NCBI GenBank assembly: GCA_030144965.1
Contig: JAMPUU010000012.1
Span: 186,001 to 250,000, forward strand
Source of the DNA: Nitrospira sp. BO4
GTDB lineage: Bacteria > Nitrospirota > Nitrospiria > Nitrospirales > Nitrospiraceae
Direction: 5' to 3'
DNA length: 64,000 bases
Shown here: positions 25,329 to 35,470 of the stretch, piece after piece
Layout of the letters: the number at the start of each line of letters is the position of its first letter
How positions within the stretch are numbered: the first letter of the stretch is position 1
Notes under the pieces: generated by a model
What the model saw: the letters and a program-made list of their open reading frames with translations, nothing else
Databases searched by the model: none
What the model was told of the DNA's origin: nothing
Program-made: the position numbers and the translations under genes

Positions 25329-26045
25329 TTACTCCCATGTTCGCGGGGATTGATGGGCTCCGTCGTATTCGCCCATGATGATTTTCCAAATCCATTCATC
25401 CGGCAATTCCACTTCCCAACGAGGCATCGCGGACTTCCATGGTGTCCCTTCGATCGGAAGACCGACTCCGCCCTTCTTGATGCGCCAGAACAGATAGCTC
25501 TCTTGCAACATCGCGATCGTCGTTGGGTCGGCGAAGTTGGCAGGCGCCGGAATAAAACCACGGGCGGCGGGTCCCTTGCCATCGAAGTTGCCCCCATGAC
25601 AGGGGGAACAAAAGGCCGCGTAGAATCCCTTTCCCTGCATGATATTGTCAGGGGTTTTGGGAACTGGATTCGACAGCCCGGTATACTCGCCCGGCGGCGC
25701 CGGATGAATCGTTCTGCTTTCCACCGGTGGAAGATCGCTCGTCGCCGTGCTGCCGTAGGTTTGCCATCCGACCAGCAGGGGGAAGAAAACCAGCACGCCA
25801 TATCGAAGCGCTTGCAACCCTCCGATCTTCTCTCCGGTCAGGAACCGCTGCATGGGTCCCCAGAAGGCATCTTTAGACGCTCCACTCAACGTTTCGTAGA
25901 TGACGATGCCGGATGCGGTCAGGAGGAGATACAGGAAAATCAGGCTGGAGGGAAGCGGCGCGGAGCCGGGTATGTTCGGCAGCACAAACTTCAGGAACAG
26001 GTACATGGCTACCATGAGTATAATCGGCTTACCTAACGAGCCCAT
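25329..26045 (-). CDS. Membrane-bound cytochrome c
   Basis: 238 aa from ATG 26045 with AGGGAGGAACG upstream. Three hydrophobic helices fill residues 5-95. The C-terminal periplasmic domain has one heme site, CSPCH, in 'FYAAFCSPCHGGN', and a typical distal 'AMPRWE' Met for axial ligation. It is part of the leftward respiratory operon. A MITE-like repeat occupies the gap to the upstream cytochrome gene. Confidence 0.85.
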   Translation of the reverse strand: MGSLGKPIILMVAMYLFLKFVLPNIPGSAPLPSSLIFLYLLLTASGIVIYETLSGASKDAFWGPMQRFLTGEKIGGLQALRYGVLVFFPLLVGWQTYGSTATSDLPPVESRTIHPAPPGEYTGLSNPVPKTPDNIMQGKGFYAAFCSPCHGGNFDGKGPAARGFIPAPANFADPTTIAMLQESYLFWRIKKGGVGLPIEGTPWKSAMPRWEVELPDEWIWKIIMGEYDGAHQSPRTWE

Positions 26046-26059
26046 ACGTTCCTCCCTAG

Positions 26060-26228
26060 CAGGATGTTGAAAAATCCCTCCAGCTGCGTTCTCACATCGC
26101 GCAGAGACTCAACGTACGACAAAAAGTACGTCTCGCCTCTTTGCTCGTTGCGGCCTTGCCCGCGGAAAGGCGCGTCGTGGCGCGCCGGGGTGGGCGGGTG
26201 AGAATCGACGGTCTTTTTGAACATCCTG
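26060..26228. repeat. MITE-like interspersed element with terminal inverted repeats
   Basis: Ends CAGGATGTTGAAAAA (26060-26074) and TTTTTGAACATCCTG (26214-26228) are inverted repeats with one mismatch, about 169 bp apart. The interior contains further palindromic pieces (AACGTACGACAAAAAGTACG) and no reading frame. Its size and structure match non-coding MITE or REP-type elements. It lies between two cytochrome genes and could form a hairpin in the operon mRNA. Confidence 0.65.
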
Positions 26229-26300
26229 TGAATGTACTGCTGGTTCATGACGTCCGAGGGATCAAGATTTCGAGTGCTAACATAGTTGTTCACCAGCCTG

Positions 26301-26924
26301 CTAGCGCGAGTGTGCCTCGGCGACCAGCGCGGATGCGGCCGCTTTGACCGGGGCCGGCGCCGCCTTGCCGGGGATCTCAAGATCCGACAGGCTGACGGAG
26401 ATCGGCTCGCCGCTCATTTGCTGCAGAAAGGCGATGACGGCCAAAATTTCATTCTTCGAGAGCCCGATCGGGTCTTTGTCGATACGCGGCATCGTGGCCG
26501 GATATTCCTTGGGCACGCCGCCATGCCGGTAATCCTGATACACGAAGGCCTGAGGATCGGTCAGACTTTCATAGAGAAAATCCTTGCTCAACTTGGCGCC
26601 GATTCCTTTTAGATCCGGGCAACGCGCGGATTCGCTGGGGCCGATGGAATGGCACAGCGCGCATTGGCCTTTACTGAAGAACACCGTCTGGCCGATTGCC
26701 GCAATATCGGTCGGGGTCTTGATACTCGCAATGTCGACCTTTTCTTCGGCCGGCGGCAACGAGGCCAATTGCGGCACGGCGAGTGACATGAGCGAAAACA
26801 GCCCGAGGACAATGAAGACAAATCCCGTCACCCGGACAAAGGTCGCGCGGATGAAGAGGAGGATGAGAATCCCAAACCCGACGATTGACAGTGCGATCAA
26901 TTGTAGTTGTGCGACTTCACTCAT
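26301..26924 (-). CDS. Membrane-anchored cytochrome c
   Basis: 207 aa from ATG 26924. Two hydrophobic helices (about 7-28 and 33-55) precede a single cytochrome c domain with CALCH in 'SKGQCALCHSIG' and a Met ligand candidate in 'ATMPRID'. An Ala/Pro-rich tail follows. It starts 56 bases after the bd-like gene and belongs to the same operon. Confidence 0.85.
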   Translation of the reverse strand: MSEVAQLQLIALSIVGFGILILLFIRATFVRVTGFVFIVLGLFSLMSLAVPQLASLPPAEEKVDIASIKTPTDIAAIGQTVFFSKGQCALCHSIGPSESARCPDLKGIGAKLSKDFLYESLTDPQAFVYQDYRHGGVPKEYPATMPRIDKDPIGLSKNEILAVIAFLQQMSGEPISVSLSDLEIPGKAAPAPVKAAASALVAEAHSR

Positions 26925-26980
26925 GGCTCTCCAACTTGCTCGGTGTGTAGCTCATTGCCTGGTTCACTCGCGACTCCCAT

Positions 26981-28840
26981 CTATCCCTGTTGCCGCTCCT
27001 CCGGCGCTCCTCCGGCCATCGCAGGAATGCCGTGCGGCAGCTCGCCTTTCCCCGACGCGGCAGCAGCCTTGGTCTTATCGCCCATGGTGGCCACCCAGAA
27101 GATAAACGCCACAAGGATGCAGAAGAAAAATGTACAGAAGGCCATGATCAGCGACGCGCTGCCGAGGGCCGGTGAATAGGCATAGGGCGACGAATCGCGC
27201 ATAACCCCGTACACATGCCAGTGGACCCGAGATGAGGATCGCGCGTAGCCCATCAGTGTCATAAGAAGAATGACCATGACGGCGTTGAGCACCAGCGCAT
27301 ACCCGGCGCGGGGAGGCATACTGCCCCAAACCATTTCCGTTGTCGTCTTGGCACTCTTGAGCAACAACGCCGTCAACGGTGTGATGGTCAGAATCACGAA
27401 GATGACGATCAGCACCTGGGACGTGGAGAAATAATTGATGCGGACAATCGCCGGCACAAAGTATCCCCACACACCCAGAACGATGACGGCGAGACTGGCC
27501 AATACCAACACGGCCCCCATGACCGCCTTTCCCAGCTTCGCCCACCCGGCTGTATCTTGTTTCCCCGCCCGCCAGTACATGACGAAACTCATGAAGGTAA
27601 TAAGAATCATGAGGTTGGATACGGTCATTTTGGCGGACATGACGCCCAGGACGCCCAACAAGGGGTGGTGAGCCCCTCCCATCTTCTGGGCCTCTTCGAT
27701 GCTGGCGACAAGGGAGTGCGGCGTCATCCACACGGCAAGACACAGCAGCAAGCTGACGAGCATCATCAACATCGCCCGCCGATATTTTCCCTCTGATCCG
27801 GGAATACGATAGGTAATCCCCAACCAGAAATAATAATTCGACCCGAGAAACAAGACACCGATCAGCATGGCCTGGATGATGAAAAGCCACGACAGGAATC
27901 CGCCCATCAGGGTAATGCCCATCTGCTGGTTGTACTGATAGATTTCCCGCATGAGCCAATACCCGGCAAACGGCAGTGCCAACAGGCCGAAGACGCCGAT
28001 GAAGTTGCCAACATAGCCCATCCAATCGTAATGCTCACGCTCCTCGGGATTCTTGACCGACAAGTATCGGACTCCGGCATAGGCTCCACAGATGTATCCG
28101 CCGAGCACGACGTTGGCGATGAGCCGATGGATGTTGATCGGCCACCACGTTGGATTCCACGTCGCGGCCCACGCTCGTTCGATGGCCGTGCCTTCTGAGA
28201 TGACGACTGGGCTGGACTGAAACGTGGCCCACGCATTGGGCACGATCATGATGAAGAGCGCGAAGAAATTCAGGAGGAATCCCAGGACCACGTGCAACGT
28301 TTTCAGCTTGCCGTACTGCATGGCGTCCCATCCGTACCAATACAGATAGAGCGTCGCCGTCTCGAGCAAGAACAGGAGACAGTAGAGCAAAAATGACGGG
28401 AAGAAGACATCCGTCAGATAGTTCATCAGTTTTGGGTAGAACGCCACCAAGAGAAACAACAGAATGCCGCCGAACAGGGCGGTCGTCGCATAGGCCGACG
28501 TCAGGAGTTTGGTAAATTCCTTGGCAAGCTTATCGTAGCGCTTTTCGCCTCCCCTCCAGGCGATCACTTCGCAGAGCCATGCAAAGATCGGCACACCCAA
28601 CACGAACCCGGCCAGCAACAGATGCAGCTGCGCAACGATCCACACGAGGTTCCGACTGCCGATATAGGGAATATCGCGATACTCGGTCGGGCCGGTCGCT
28701 GTGCCTTCCGCAGCTACGCCGATAGAAGGAAGCGCAAGCCAGACCGCCGTCAACAAGAGACCTGCAAGCCATCCGCCATGGCCGCTGACAGCTCGGAGAG
28801 CTAGTTGTATCGTTCCGATCCCCTGTCGTATGGCACTCAC
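26981..28840 (-). CDS. Cytochrome bd-like membrane protein 1 (CydA-related)
   Basis: 619 aa from GTG 28840 (GAGGTGGTGAG upstream); about 14 membrane helices. Similarity to CydA includes the first heme-ligand helix (VWIVAQLHLLLAGFVLG, H73) and a later 'NIHRLIANVVLGGYICGA' with the second His. The quinol-binding signature GRQPW of classical CydA is absent and there is no cydB nearby, so it is not an ordinary bd oxidase. Proteins of this type have been noted in Nitrospira genomes as putative terminal oxidases or quinol-linked modules. It lies between a cytochrome c gene and an unknown membrane protein, 16 bases from the latter. Confidence 0.75.
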   Translation of the reverse strand: MSAIRQGIGTIQLALRAVSGHGGWLAGLLLTAVWLALPSIGVAAEGTATGPTEYRDIPYIGSRNLVWIVAQLHLLLAGFVLGVPIFAWLCEVIAWRGGEKRYDKLAKEFTKLLTSAYATTALFGGILLFLLVAFYPKLMNYLTDVFFPSFLLYCLLFLLETATLYLYWYGWDAMQYGKLKTLHVVLGFLLNFFALFIMIVPNAWATFQSSPVVISEGTAIERAWAATWNPTWWPINIHRLIANVVLGGYICGAYAGVRYLSVKNPEEREHYDWMGYVGNFIGVFGLLALPFAGYWLMREIYQYNQQMGITLMGGFLSWLFIIQAMLIGVLFLGSNYYFWLGITYRIPGSEGKYRRAMLMMLVSLLLCLAVWMTPHSLVASIEEAQKMGGAHHPLLGVLGVMSAKMTVSNLMILITFMSFVMYWRAGKQDTAGWAKLGKAVMGAVLVLASLAVIVLGVWGYFVPAIVRINYFSTSQVLIVIFVILTITPLTALLLKSAKTTTEMVWGSMPPRAGYALVLNAVMVILLMTLMGYARSSSRVHWHVYGVMRDSSPYAYSPALGSASLIMAFCTFFFCILVAFIFWVATMGDKTKAAAASGKGELPHGIPAMAGGAPEERQQG

Positions 28841-28856
28841 CTCACCACCTCGCAAG

Positions 28857-29861
28857 TTACGGTTTCGTCTTGGCAGGTGAATCGGCGGTGGTCCCGCCTT
28901 CGGTCTTCCCCTTGCCCTTATCTTTTTGGCCTTTTGCTTCCGCCTTCTGCTGTTCGATGGCATCAACTTGCGCTGTGATCGACGCAAGCCGTTGCGTATT
29001 CTTGTTCAATGATTCGATCGGCTTGAAAACCGGCTCGACCTCCACCTCAGGCTTCTTGCAGCATTCATGCGGATGGGGTGTGGTCACCGGAAGGATGGAC
29101 CAAAACATCAGCGACAGCACCACACCGGCTCCTGCCAACGACGCCAGCAGCAATCCCTGATCAGTCGGCACACGCATCAAGTCCCAACGGGTCACGAGCC
29201 CTTGATAATTTTCAGGCGCCGGGCGGGCATTTTCCGCTATCCGCCGAATGATTTGTCCAAGGATGGACACACCGATCACCGCGAGGACGATCAGCACCGC
29301 TGAAGAGATGGATCCCCATATCGTCAGTTCGAGGCCGATTCGTTCTGCGACCGGAAGACCCGTGTCGAAGAGATGTCTCATGCTTTCCATTTCGGCCATG
29401 GAGTGCGATGCGGTGATGGCGATCTCCGTAACGCGGCTGACGATCCACCAGAGGAGCGGAAGAAAGAAGGTCCCGATGAGCGCCGTTCTCCACCAAATTG
29501 CAAAACCAAGCCCATCGTGGGGAGGCTCCTTCCGAAGCCGTTCCAGGAAGAACGTTCGCCCAACCAGCCCGAGCGCCCAAATGTCGACGGGGATAGACAT
29601 CCCGAAAATGAGCGGCAAACCGATCCCTTCACCAAAATGTGTGTCAAAGAGAGCCATAATGATGGGAGCGGCAAAGACGGTGACGGGACTGGCCAACAGC
29701 ATCAAAAAGGCAAGACCGAACCTGCCTTCGAAATGCACCAATCCCATCGTCATCGCAAGAACGGCAAACACTGCCTTGATAGGAATACCGGTCCAGCACG
29801 CCGGCCAGAGGATACCGAACCCTATCTTCGTTGGGGACATCGATTCGCGTTCTTCAGCCAT
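28857..29861 (-). CDS. Unknown polytopic membrane protein of the respiratory operon
   Basis: 334 aa with about seven hydrophobic helices (for example ALIGTFFLPLLWWIVSRVT and AVLIVLAVIGVSILGQII) and a polar, Lys/Glu-rich tail (KAEAKGQKDKGKGKTEGG). A pair 'HECCKKPE' lies after the last helix. No family is recognised. It is packed between the cytochrome b gene (14 bases) and the bd-like gene (16 bases), so it is probably a structural or quinone-site subunit of the same complex. Confidence 0.65.
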   Translation of the reverse strand: MAEERESMSPTKIGFGILWPACWTGIPIKAVFAVLAMTMGLVHFEGRFGLAFLMLLASPVTVFAAPIIMALFDTHFGEGIGLPLIFGMSIPVDIWALGLVGRTFFLERLRKEPPHDGLGFAIWWRTALIGTFFLPLLWWIVSRVTEIAITASHSMAEMESMRHLFDTGLPVAERIGLELTIWGSISSAVLIVLAVIGVSILGQIIRRIAENARPAPENYQGLVTRWDLMRVPTDQGLLLASLAGAGVVLSLMFWSILPVTTPHPHECCKKPEVEVEPVFKPIESLNKNTQRLASITAQVDAIEQQKAEAKGQKDKGKGKTEGGTTADSPAKTKP

Positions 29862-29875
29862 AACGTGTGTGAGGA

Positions 29876-31003
<1,128 letters not shown>

Positions 31004-31014
31004 GTCGCCAGCTT

Positions 31015-31950
31015 TCACACGATCCGGACTTGCGACTTCGTACCAGCCTTGAACTCCATATCGATAATCTCCACGTCTCCCCCTGCAGAGACTTTGAGGG
31101 GTAATGCGTCCAGAGAGCGTGGAGCGGGACCGTCGAGCACTTTTCCTGCGGCATCATAGATGCTCAAGTGACACGGGCAAAGAAACACTTGCCCGAGCGT
31201 TTTGTGCTGCCGCCATTTGAACCCGCATCCTAAATGCGGACACTTGCCGGAGAACGCCAGGTAAGGAATATCCTTCTTGTTCGTCCAGATGGGCTTCCCC
31301 TTTGCATCGCGAAATTCAGCGTCCTTACCTTGGTACACTTTTTCGAGAAGTTCCGGAGTCGCTCGGAGAATCCACACGTTCTTCTCGACTTCGTACTCCG
31401 GCATGTACACTTCTTTCACTTTTTTCTTATACTTGAACTGGGTGCCGACATCGTCCTGCTTGATCTTGCTTACGTTTCCCACATTCAGCCATCCATTGTC
31501 GAAGTCTGCGTACATCGGCTTCATGAGAAAACGCAGAATGGGGAAGGCGATCGGAAGGCCGATCAAGAACCCGATGATATGCGTAAAATTCATGAAAAAC
31601 GTGCGGCGCTTGACGTTCTTTTCCAGATCAGGGAGAGGCACCAGGACCTCGCCCGGCGTCACATGGATGTTGTCTTCGAGATGCGAGATCTCCACTTCAT
31701 GGGTGGTGACATAGTCTTCCCGTTTGAACGGCGGCAACGCCAGGATATCCCGTGAGGGCGCGCGCAACTGGACGACGTCTTCGGTGACAGCCTGCACGTG
31801 GCCCATCGCGATCTGTCGCTCACCACTGCCGTTCATGGACACCACGATGTGGCTGATCTCGTGCGAGAGCGGATCGAGCACGACTTTCGTGACTTCGCCG
31901 ATGTCGAGGTCGGTGCACCGGACCTTGGATTTCAGCTTCGGTTGCAGCAT
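31015..31950 (-). CDS. Rieske iron-sulfur protein with N-terminal PRC-barrel-like domain
   Basis: 311 aa. Residues 1-95 resemble a PRC barrel (DIGEVTKVVLDPLSHEISHI), placed before the membrane helix (about 120-142), an unusual fusion. The C-terminal 2Fe-2S domain has CPHLGC (C237, H239, C242) and CPCHLSIYD (C258, C260, H261); the common 'CHGS' reads CHLS. The start ATG overlaps the TAA of the upstream cytochrome gene, indicating translational coupling. It transfers electrons from quinol to cytochrome c. Confidence 0.88.
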   Translation of the reverse strand: MLQPKLKSKVRCTDLDIGEVTKVVLDPLSHEISHIVVSMNGSGERQIAMGHVQAVTEDVVQLRAPSRDILALPPFKREDYVTTHEVEISHLEDNIHVTPGEVLVPLPDLEKNVKRRTFFMNFTHIIGFLIGLPIAFPILRFLMKPMYADFDNGWLNVGNVSKIKQDDVGTQFKYKKKVKEVYMPEYEVEKNVWILRATPELLEKVYQGKDAEFRDAKGKPIWTNKKDIPYLAFSGKCPHLGCGFKWRQHKTLGQVFLCPCHLSIYDAAGKVLDGPAPRSLDALPLKVSAGGDVEIIDMEFKAGTKSQVRIV

Positions 31951-32762
31951 TAGTTCTTCTTGATAGGCTTCGGGGTGTTGATCGCGGTATTCTTGAAGGT
32001 ACCCAACCAGGTCGCAAGCGCCAGCATTTCTTTCGGGTCCATGAGGTCTTTAAACTTATTGGGCATGATGCCCTTCTGCCATTCCTTCTCGTACCCCTCA
32101 GCCATAAAGCTCTTGGGGTCGGCAATCTTCTGTTGAATCTCCTCGACTGTCAGCAACGTGCCGATATTGTCCAACTCAGGACCGCGCTTCTTTCCACCTT
32201 CCCCCCTGAGCTTGTGGCAGTTGTAACATTCCTGGAGTTGCCACTGCTCCTCTCCGACCTTCATCACATCGCCGGAAGCGCCGGACGCCGCGCCGGCAGC
32301 TGCGGGCTTCGCATCTCCGGCCGGAGGCGTTGGCGTCGCGGCCACACCTTGACCCAACGATTTGAGCCGCTCCTCAAGAGCCTTGACCTGTGCATCCAGC
32401 GCCTTGGCGCGAGCGATCAGTTCCTCGGCCTTTCCCTGCGCGGACCCTTTTTTCTCTCGGTCTAGAAGCTTCCCGATCTTGGTCTTTTCGTCTTCAGGGT
32501 CGAATTGAGGCAATAGCGACGCACCAGCCACACAGACCGTCACCAAAAAGATCCAGAATACAATGACGGCAAAGAGGGATTTCCCACCGTTCATCGTCTT
32601 GACCGGCTGCGCGTCAAGCAGCATGAAGAGGATCGCTCCGATCATTGAGACGACGAAGAACAGCATCTGAAATGAGGACGGCAACTCCTGCGAGTGCGCG
32701 ACAGCAACCAGGGCGCCACCGACCACCACGCCTATCACAAGCTTTTTGAATATGTTGCCCAT
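31950..32762 (-). CDS. Membrane-anchored cytochrome c with coiled-coil linker
   Basis: 270 aa from ATG 32762. Two or three N-terminal helices are followed by a charged coiled coil (ELIARAKALDAQVKALEERL) and an Ala/Pro linker. The single heme domain has CYNCH in 'LQECYNCHKLRGEGG' and a Met candidate in 'GIMPNKFK'. It probably acts in place of cytochrome c1 for the adjacent Rieske/b pair. It overlaps the Rieske start codon. Confidence 0.88.
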   Translation of the reverse strand: MGNIFKKLVIGVVVGGALVAVAHSQELPSSFQMLFFVVSMIGAILFMLLDAQPVKTMNGGKSLFAVIVFWIFLVTVCVAGASLLPQFDPEDEKTKIGKLLDREKKGSAQGKAEELIARAKALDAQVKALEERLKSLGQGVAATPTPPAGDAKPAAAGAASGASGDVMKVGEEQWQLQECYNCHKLRGEGGKKRGPELDNIGTLLTVEEIQQKIADPKSFMAEGYEKEWQKGIMPNKFKDLMDPKEMLALATWLGTFKNTAINTPKPIKKN

Positions 32763-32801
32763 ACGAATTCTCGTCTCCTCGGTAGGCGCCTTACTCCTTG
32801 A

Positions 32802-34514
32802 TTACTTCGCCCCGACAGGAACAGGACTCCCCTCAGGCTCCCGCACCTTTGCCACGGAGGGTCGAAGAGCCACGAGCGCAGCTAGACTCACGATCGCGAT
32901 AAACACCACGGCAATCGCCGTAATCCATCCGGCGGAATACGACAGTGTTGGGGTAAACGACTCCGCGCTGAGGTCCGACACCAGGCTATAGGTGTGGAAA
33001 TATTTCTTGAGCAACGACCGCACCGCTCCCATCAACCCCATGATCCACGTGGACGTGAATGCCAAAAAAATCAGCACAAATTGCGATGCGAAATCGATCT
33101 TCCCCCAGAGAATCGTGCCTTGCTTGATCGTTCGGTTATACAACACATAGTTGACGACCGTCACAAAGACCAACACGATAATCGCGGAAAGCTTGGCCGG
33201 CATCGATGACAAATAGTCCCACCCTTCCGGGAGTTTCATCTCATCGGGCATATCCGTACCGGTCGCCACGAACCCGGCGGGAGTGAGCCAGACCGCATCG
33301 CTGATGAGCATGATGATAAAGCCGATCTTGATGACGGTCCGCGCGGAGACGGTCTTGGGAACGAACCGACCTAAGAGGAATGGCGACAACGTCAGAGGCA
33401 GGAGGAATGCCAACGACATCGGATCGGGAATCCAATAATTATTCATCACCCACATCGTGACAGGGAGCAACACGATTAAGACGATGGGAGCCAGAATGGT
33501 GATTCGGACATTTTCCGCTCCTTCAATTCGTTTGACGCTGAGCCAACTATAATAATTGATGCCCAGGAATAGGAGCCCGATCATGACGCCCTGCATTTCA
33601 AAAAACATGGAGAGCTGATCAGCCATCATGTACGGGCAGAACGAAAAATCGTAATCACACATTTCATACGCCAACAAGAGTCCCGTAAATGGCTGTAAGA
33701 GCGATCCCCCCACCGCAATCCAGATGGCGGCAAATCCCATCCAATCGTAGTAGGCTCTCTCCTCCTGCGTCTTTGCGCCCATATACATATAGGCGGCGAT
33801 CAAGCCGGCAATGAATCCACCGAACGCAACATTCCCGTCGATCCGATGGAGACTCAGAGGGAACCAACTTTGGTTGGCGATCTTATCCCATAAGGTCGCT
33901 GCGGCGATGAAATCCTGCGGTGAGACCCCTTCGGCCTTCGGCGGTGTATTCATGAACGACGTTGGACCGTTGATGACAAACAGGATGAGCAGACACACGA
34001 GGTTCAGGAGCACGCCAAGGGCGATATGCCGCCCTTTCTTCTCACCTTTCCAGACATCCCAGGTGTACAGGTAGGCATACATCAAGATGGTCTCGGCGAT
34101 AAACAAGGCCGGATACAGCACTGCGAAGACCATATAGAACTGATTGATGAACGAGGTCGTGAATTGAGGATAGGCGGCAAGCAGAACGAAGATAAATAGG
34201 CCGCCCGTCACAGCCGTCATGCTGAAGAGAATGACCGTGACCTTGGTGATCTCCCTGGCCAGACGATCGTAGCGGGGGTCTTGCTTCCGATAACCCAGCC
34301 ACTCCGCGATGACGACGAAGATTGGCGCGCCCAGAATAAACGCGGCGAATAGGATATGGAGTTGTGCGACGATCCATACCGCCGTTCGATTGCCCGTGTA
34401 CGGGAACTCCACCGCAGACGCTGCAACCTCCTGAGCGTTGACGATTGGTGCACCTAACGCAGACAGCCCAAGCAACACAACGAGAGCCAAGAGACTGCTC
34501 GATAGTTTTTTCAC
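32802..34514 (-). CDS. Cytochrome bd-like membrane protein 2 (CydA-related)
   Basis: 570 aa from GTG 34514 (AGGGGGC upstream); a signal-like first helix, then about 12 membrane helices. It shares the plan of the protein at 26981: the 'VWIVAQLHILFAAFILGAPIF' helix with its His, and 'LHRIDGNVAFGGFIAGLIAA' with a second His. It has shorter loops, an added Cys pair region (CDYDFSFCPYMMADQ) and no GRQPW quinol loop. The two bd-like proteins are clearly related but diverged, so they may be paired subunits rather than duplicates. First gene of the main operon block. Confidence 0.75.
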   Translation of the reverse strand: MKKLSSSLLALVVLLGLSALGAPIVNAQEVAASAVEFPYTGNRTAVWIVAQLHILFAAFILGAPIFVVIAEWLGYRKQDPRYDRLAREITKVTVILFSMTAVTGGLFIFVLLAAYPQFTTSFINQFYMVFAVLYPALFIAETILMYAYLYTWDVWKGEKKGRHIALGVLLNLVCLLILFVINGPTSFMNTPPKAEGVSPQDFIAAATLWDKIANQSWFPLSLHRIDGNVAFGGFIAGLIAAYMYMGAKTQEERAYYDWMGFAAIWIAVGGSLLQPFTGLLLAYEMCDYDFSFCPYMMADQLSMFFEMQGVMIGLLFLGINYYSWLSVKRIEGAENVRITILAPIVLIVLLPVTMWVMNNYWIPDPMSLAFLLPLTLSPFLLGRFVPKTVSARTVIKIGFIIMLISDAVWLTPAGFVATGTDMPDEMKLPEGWDYLSSMPAKLSAIIVLVFVTVVNYVLYNRTIKQGTILWGKIDFASQFVLIFLAFTSTWIMGLMGAVRSLLKKYFHTYSLVSDLSAESFTPTLSYSAGWITAIAVVFIAIVSLAALVALRPSVAKVREPEGSPVPVGAK

Positions 34515-34755
34515 GGTGTCTCGATGCCCCCTACTTTAAGAGCCCAGTCAAGGATCTTAGTCTTACCCTTCCGGCCAAACAAACACTTCGAAGAACTGAA
34601 ATCTTGGACAATATCCGGCAAAAATATTCGGTGCATTGTGCCTCAAAACGGCTCGGTATAGTATCCTAGTTTTTCCAGTTTTATTTATCGGGATGTTCCC
34701 CATCTAACATCTGAAACCGACCTGAGCCTGGCTGGCACAAGCAGAAGACCTCCCG

Positions 34756-35247
34756 CTATTTCGTGCCGGCATCGACCCACTGTTTCTTGTCCTCGCTCCA
34801 GACCTTCCCCGGCAGTGCAAAATTCCGCTCATAGAGCACGAGCTTCCACCGGTCTTCATCCGAGAGCTTGCTCTTCCAGCCTTTCATCTTGGTGTTCGGC
34901 ACACCCTCAGCAATACGCCAAAACCACACGGAGTCCGAATAGAGCTTCATGCGCTCGAGTCTCCGGAAATCCGTGGCACCCGCCTTCACCGGTTTTCCAT
35001 CCTTCCCATGACAGCTGGCACAATTGACGTCTGGATTTGTCTCTCCGATGAAGAGCTTGCGTCCCTCTTCCAGCTTTTGGGCATCGCCCCACCAGTCAGA
35101 CGGCATATGCTTATCGGCATATTCAGCCGGAGCCGGAGGTGGCGGCACAATCGGACCCTCTGCGCCTTCTTCACCACCACTGCAGCCGATCAGCAACCCC
35201 AGACCCATGACCATCGCAACACGAAACGAACCCAATTTCTTTGCCAT
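34756..35247 (-). CDS. Cytochrome c lipoprotein
   Basis: 163 aa. The signal peptide ends in LLIGC, a lipobox. A Pro-rich linker precedes one heme site, CASCH in 'NCASCHGKDG', with a Met candidate in 'NTKMKGWK'. It is likely anchored on the outer face of the inner membrane or on the outer membrane. It lies 241 bases upstream of the bd-like gene on the same strand, after a strong terminator, so it may begin the respiratory transcription unit or be separate. Confidence 0.82.
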   Translation of the reverse strand: MAKKLGSFRVAMVMGLGLLIGCSGGEEGAEGPIVPPPPAPAEYADKHMPSDWWGDAQKLEEGRKLFIGETNPDVNCASCHGKDGKPVKAGATDFRRLERMKLYSDSVWFWRIAEGVPNTKMKGWKSKLSDEDRWKLVLYERNFALPGKVWSEDKKQWVDAGTK

Positions 35248-35320
35248 GACGACGATTCATTCCCTAAAGAAGCACACGGTTGTCGCACACGTGGCGACAG
35301 AGGGATAGAAAGCGGCCTCC

Positions 35321-35366
35321 AAAAAAAAACGCTTCTGTCGAGGTGTTCGCACCCCCAACAAAAGCG
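35321..35366 (-). terminator. Strong rho-independent terminator
   Basis: Read on the minus strand: CGCTTTTGT, an inner stem GGTG-CGAA-CACC, then ACAGAAGCG and nine T (the A run at 35321-35329). The outer stem has nine pairs with one G-T. It lies 105 bases after the stop of the gene at 35471 and insulates the respiratory cluster from it. Confidence 0.8.
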
Positions 35367-35470
35367 CTCCAGTTACACCCATCTCAATAACGCTGTACAC
35401 CGGTCCTCGCCCACCCATACCACCGATTCGTCGAGGGACCCCGCAGCCCCCGATGAACCGTCAACGGCGA

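Noticed and set aside
27075-28025. 316-codon minus-strand frame inside the bd-like gene
   Set aside because: It runs on the same strand in another frame within a gene that has clear membrane helices and conserved His residues; no independent start signal.
26981-28840. Reading this gene as a classical cytochrome bd subunit I (cydA)
   Set aside because: The quinol-loop signature GRQPW is absent and there is no cydB next to it, so only 'bd-like' is justified.
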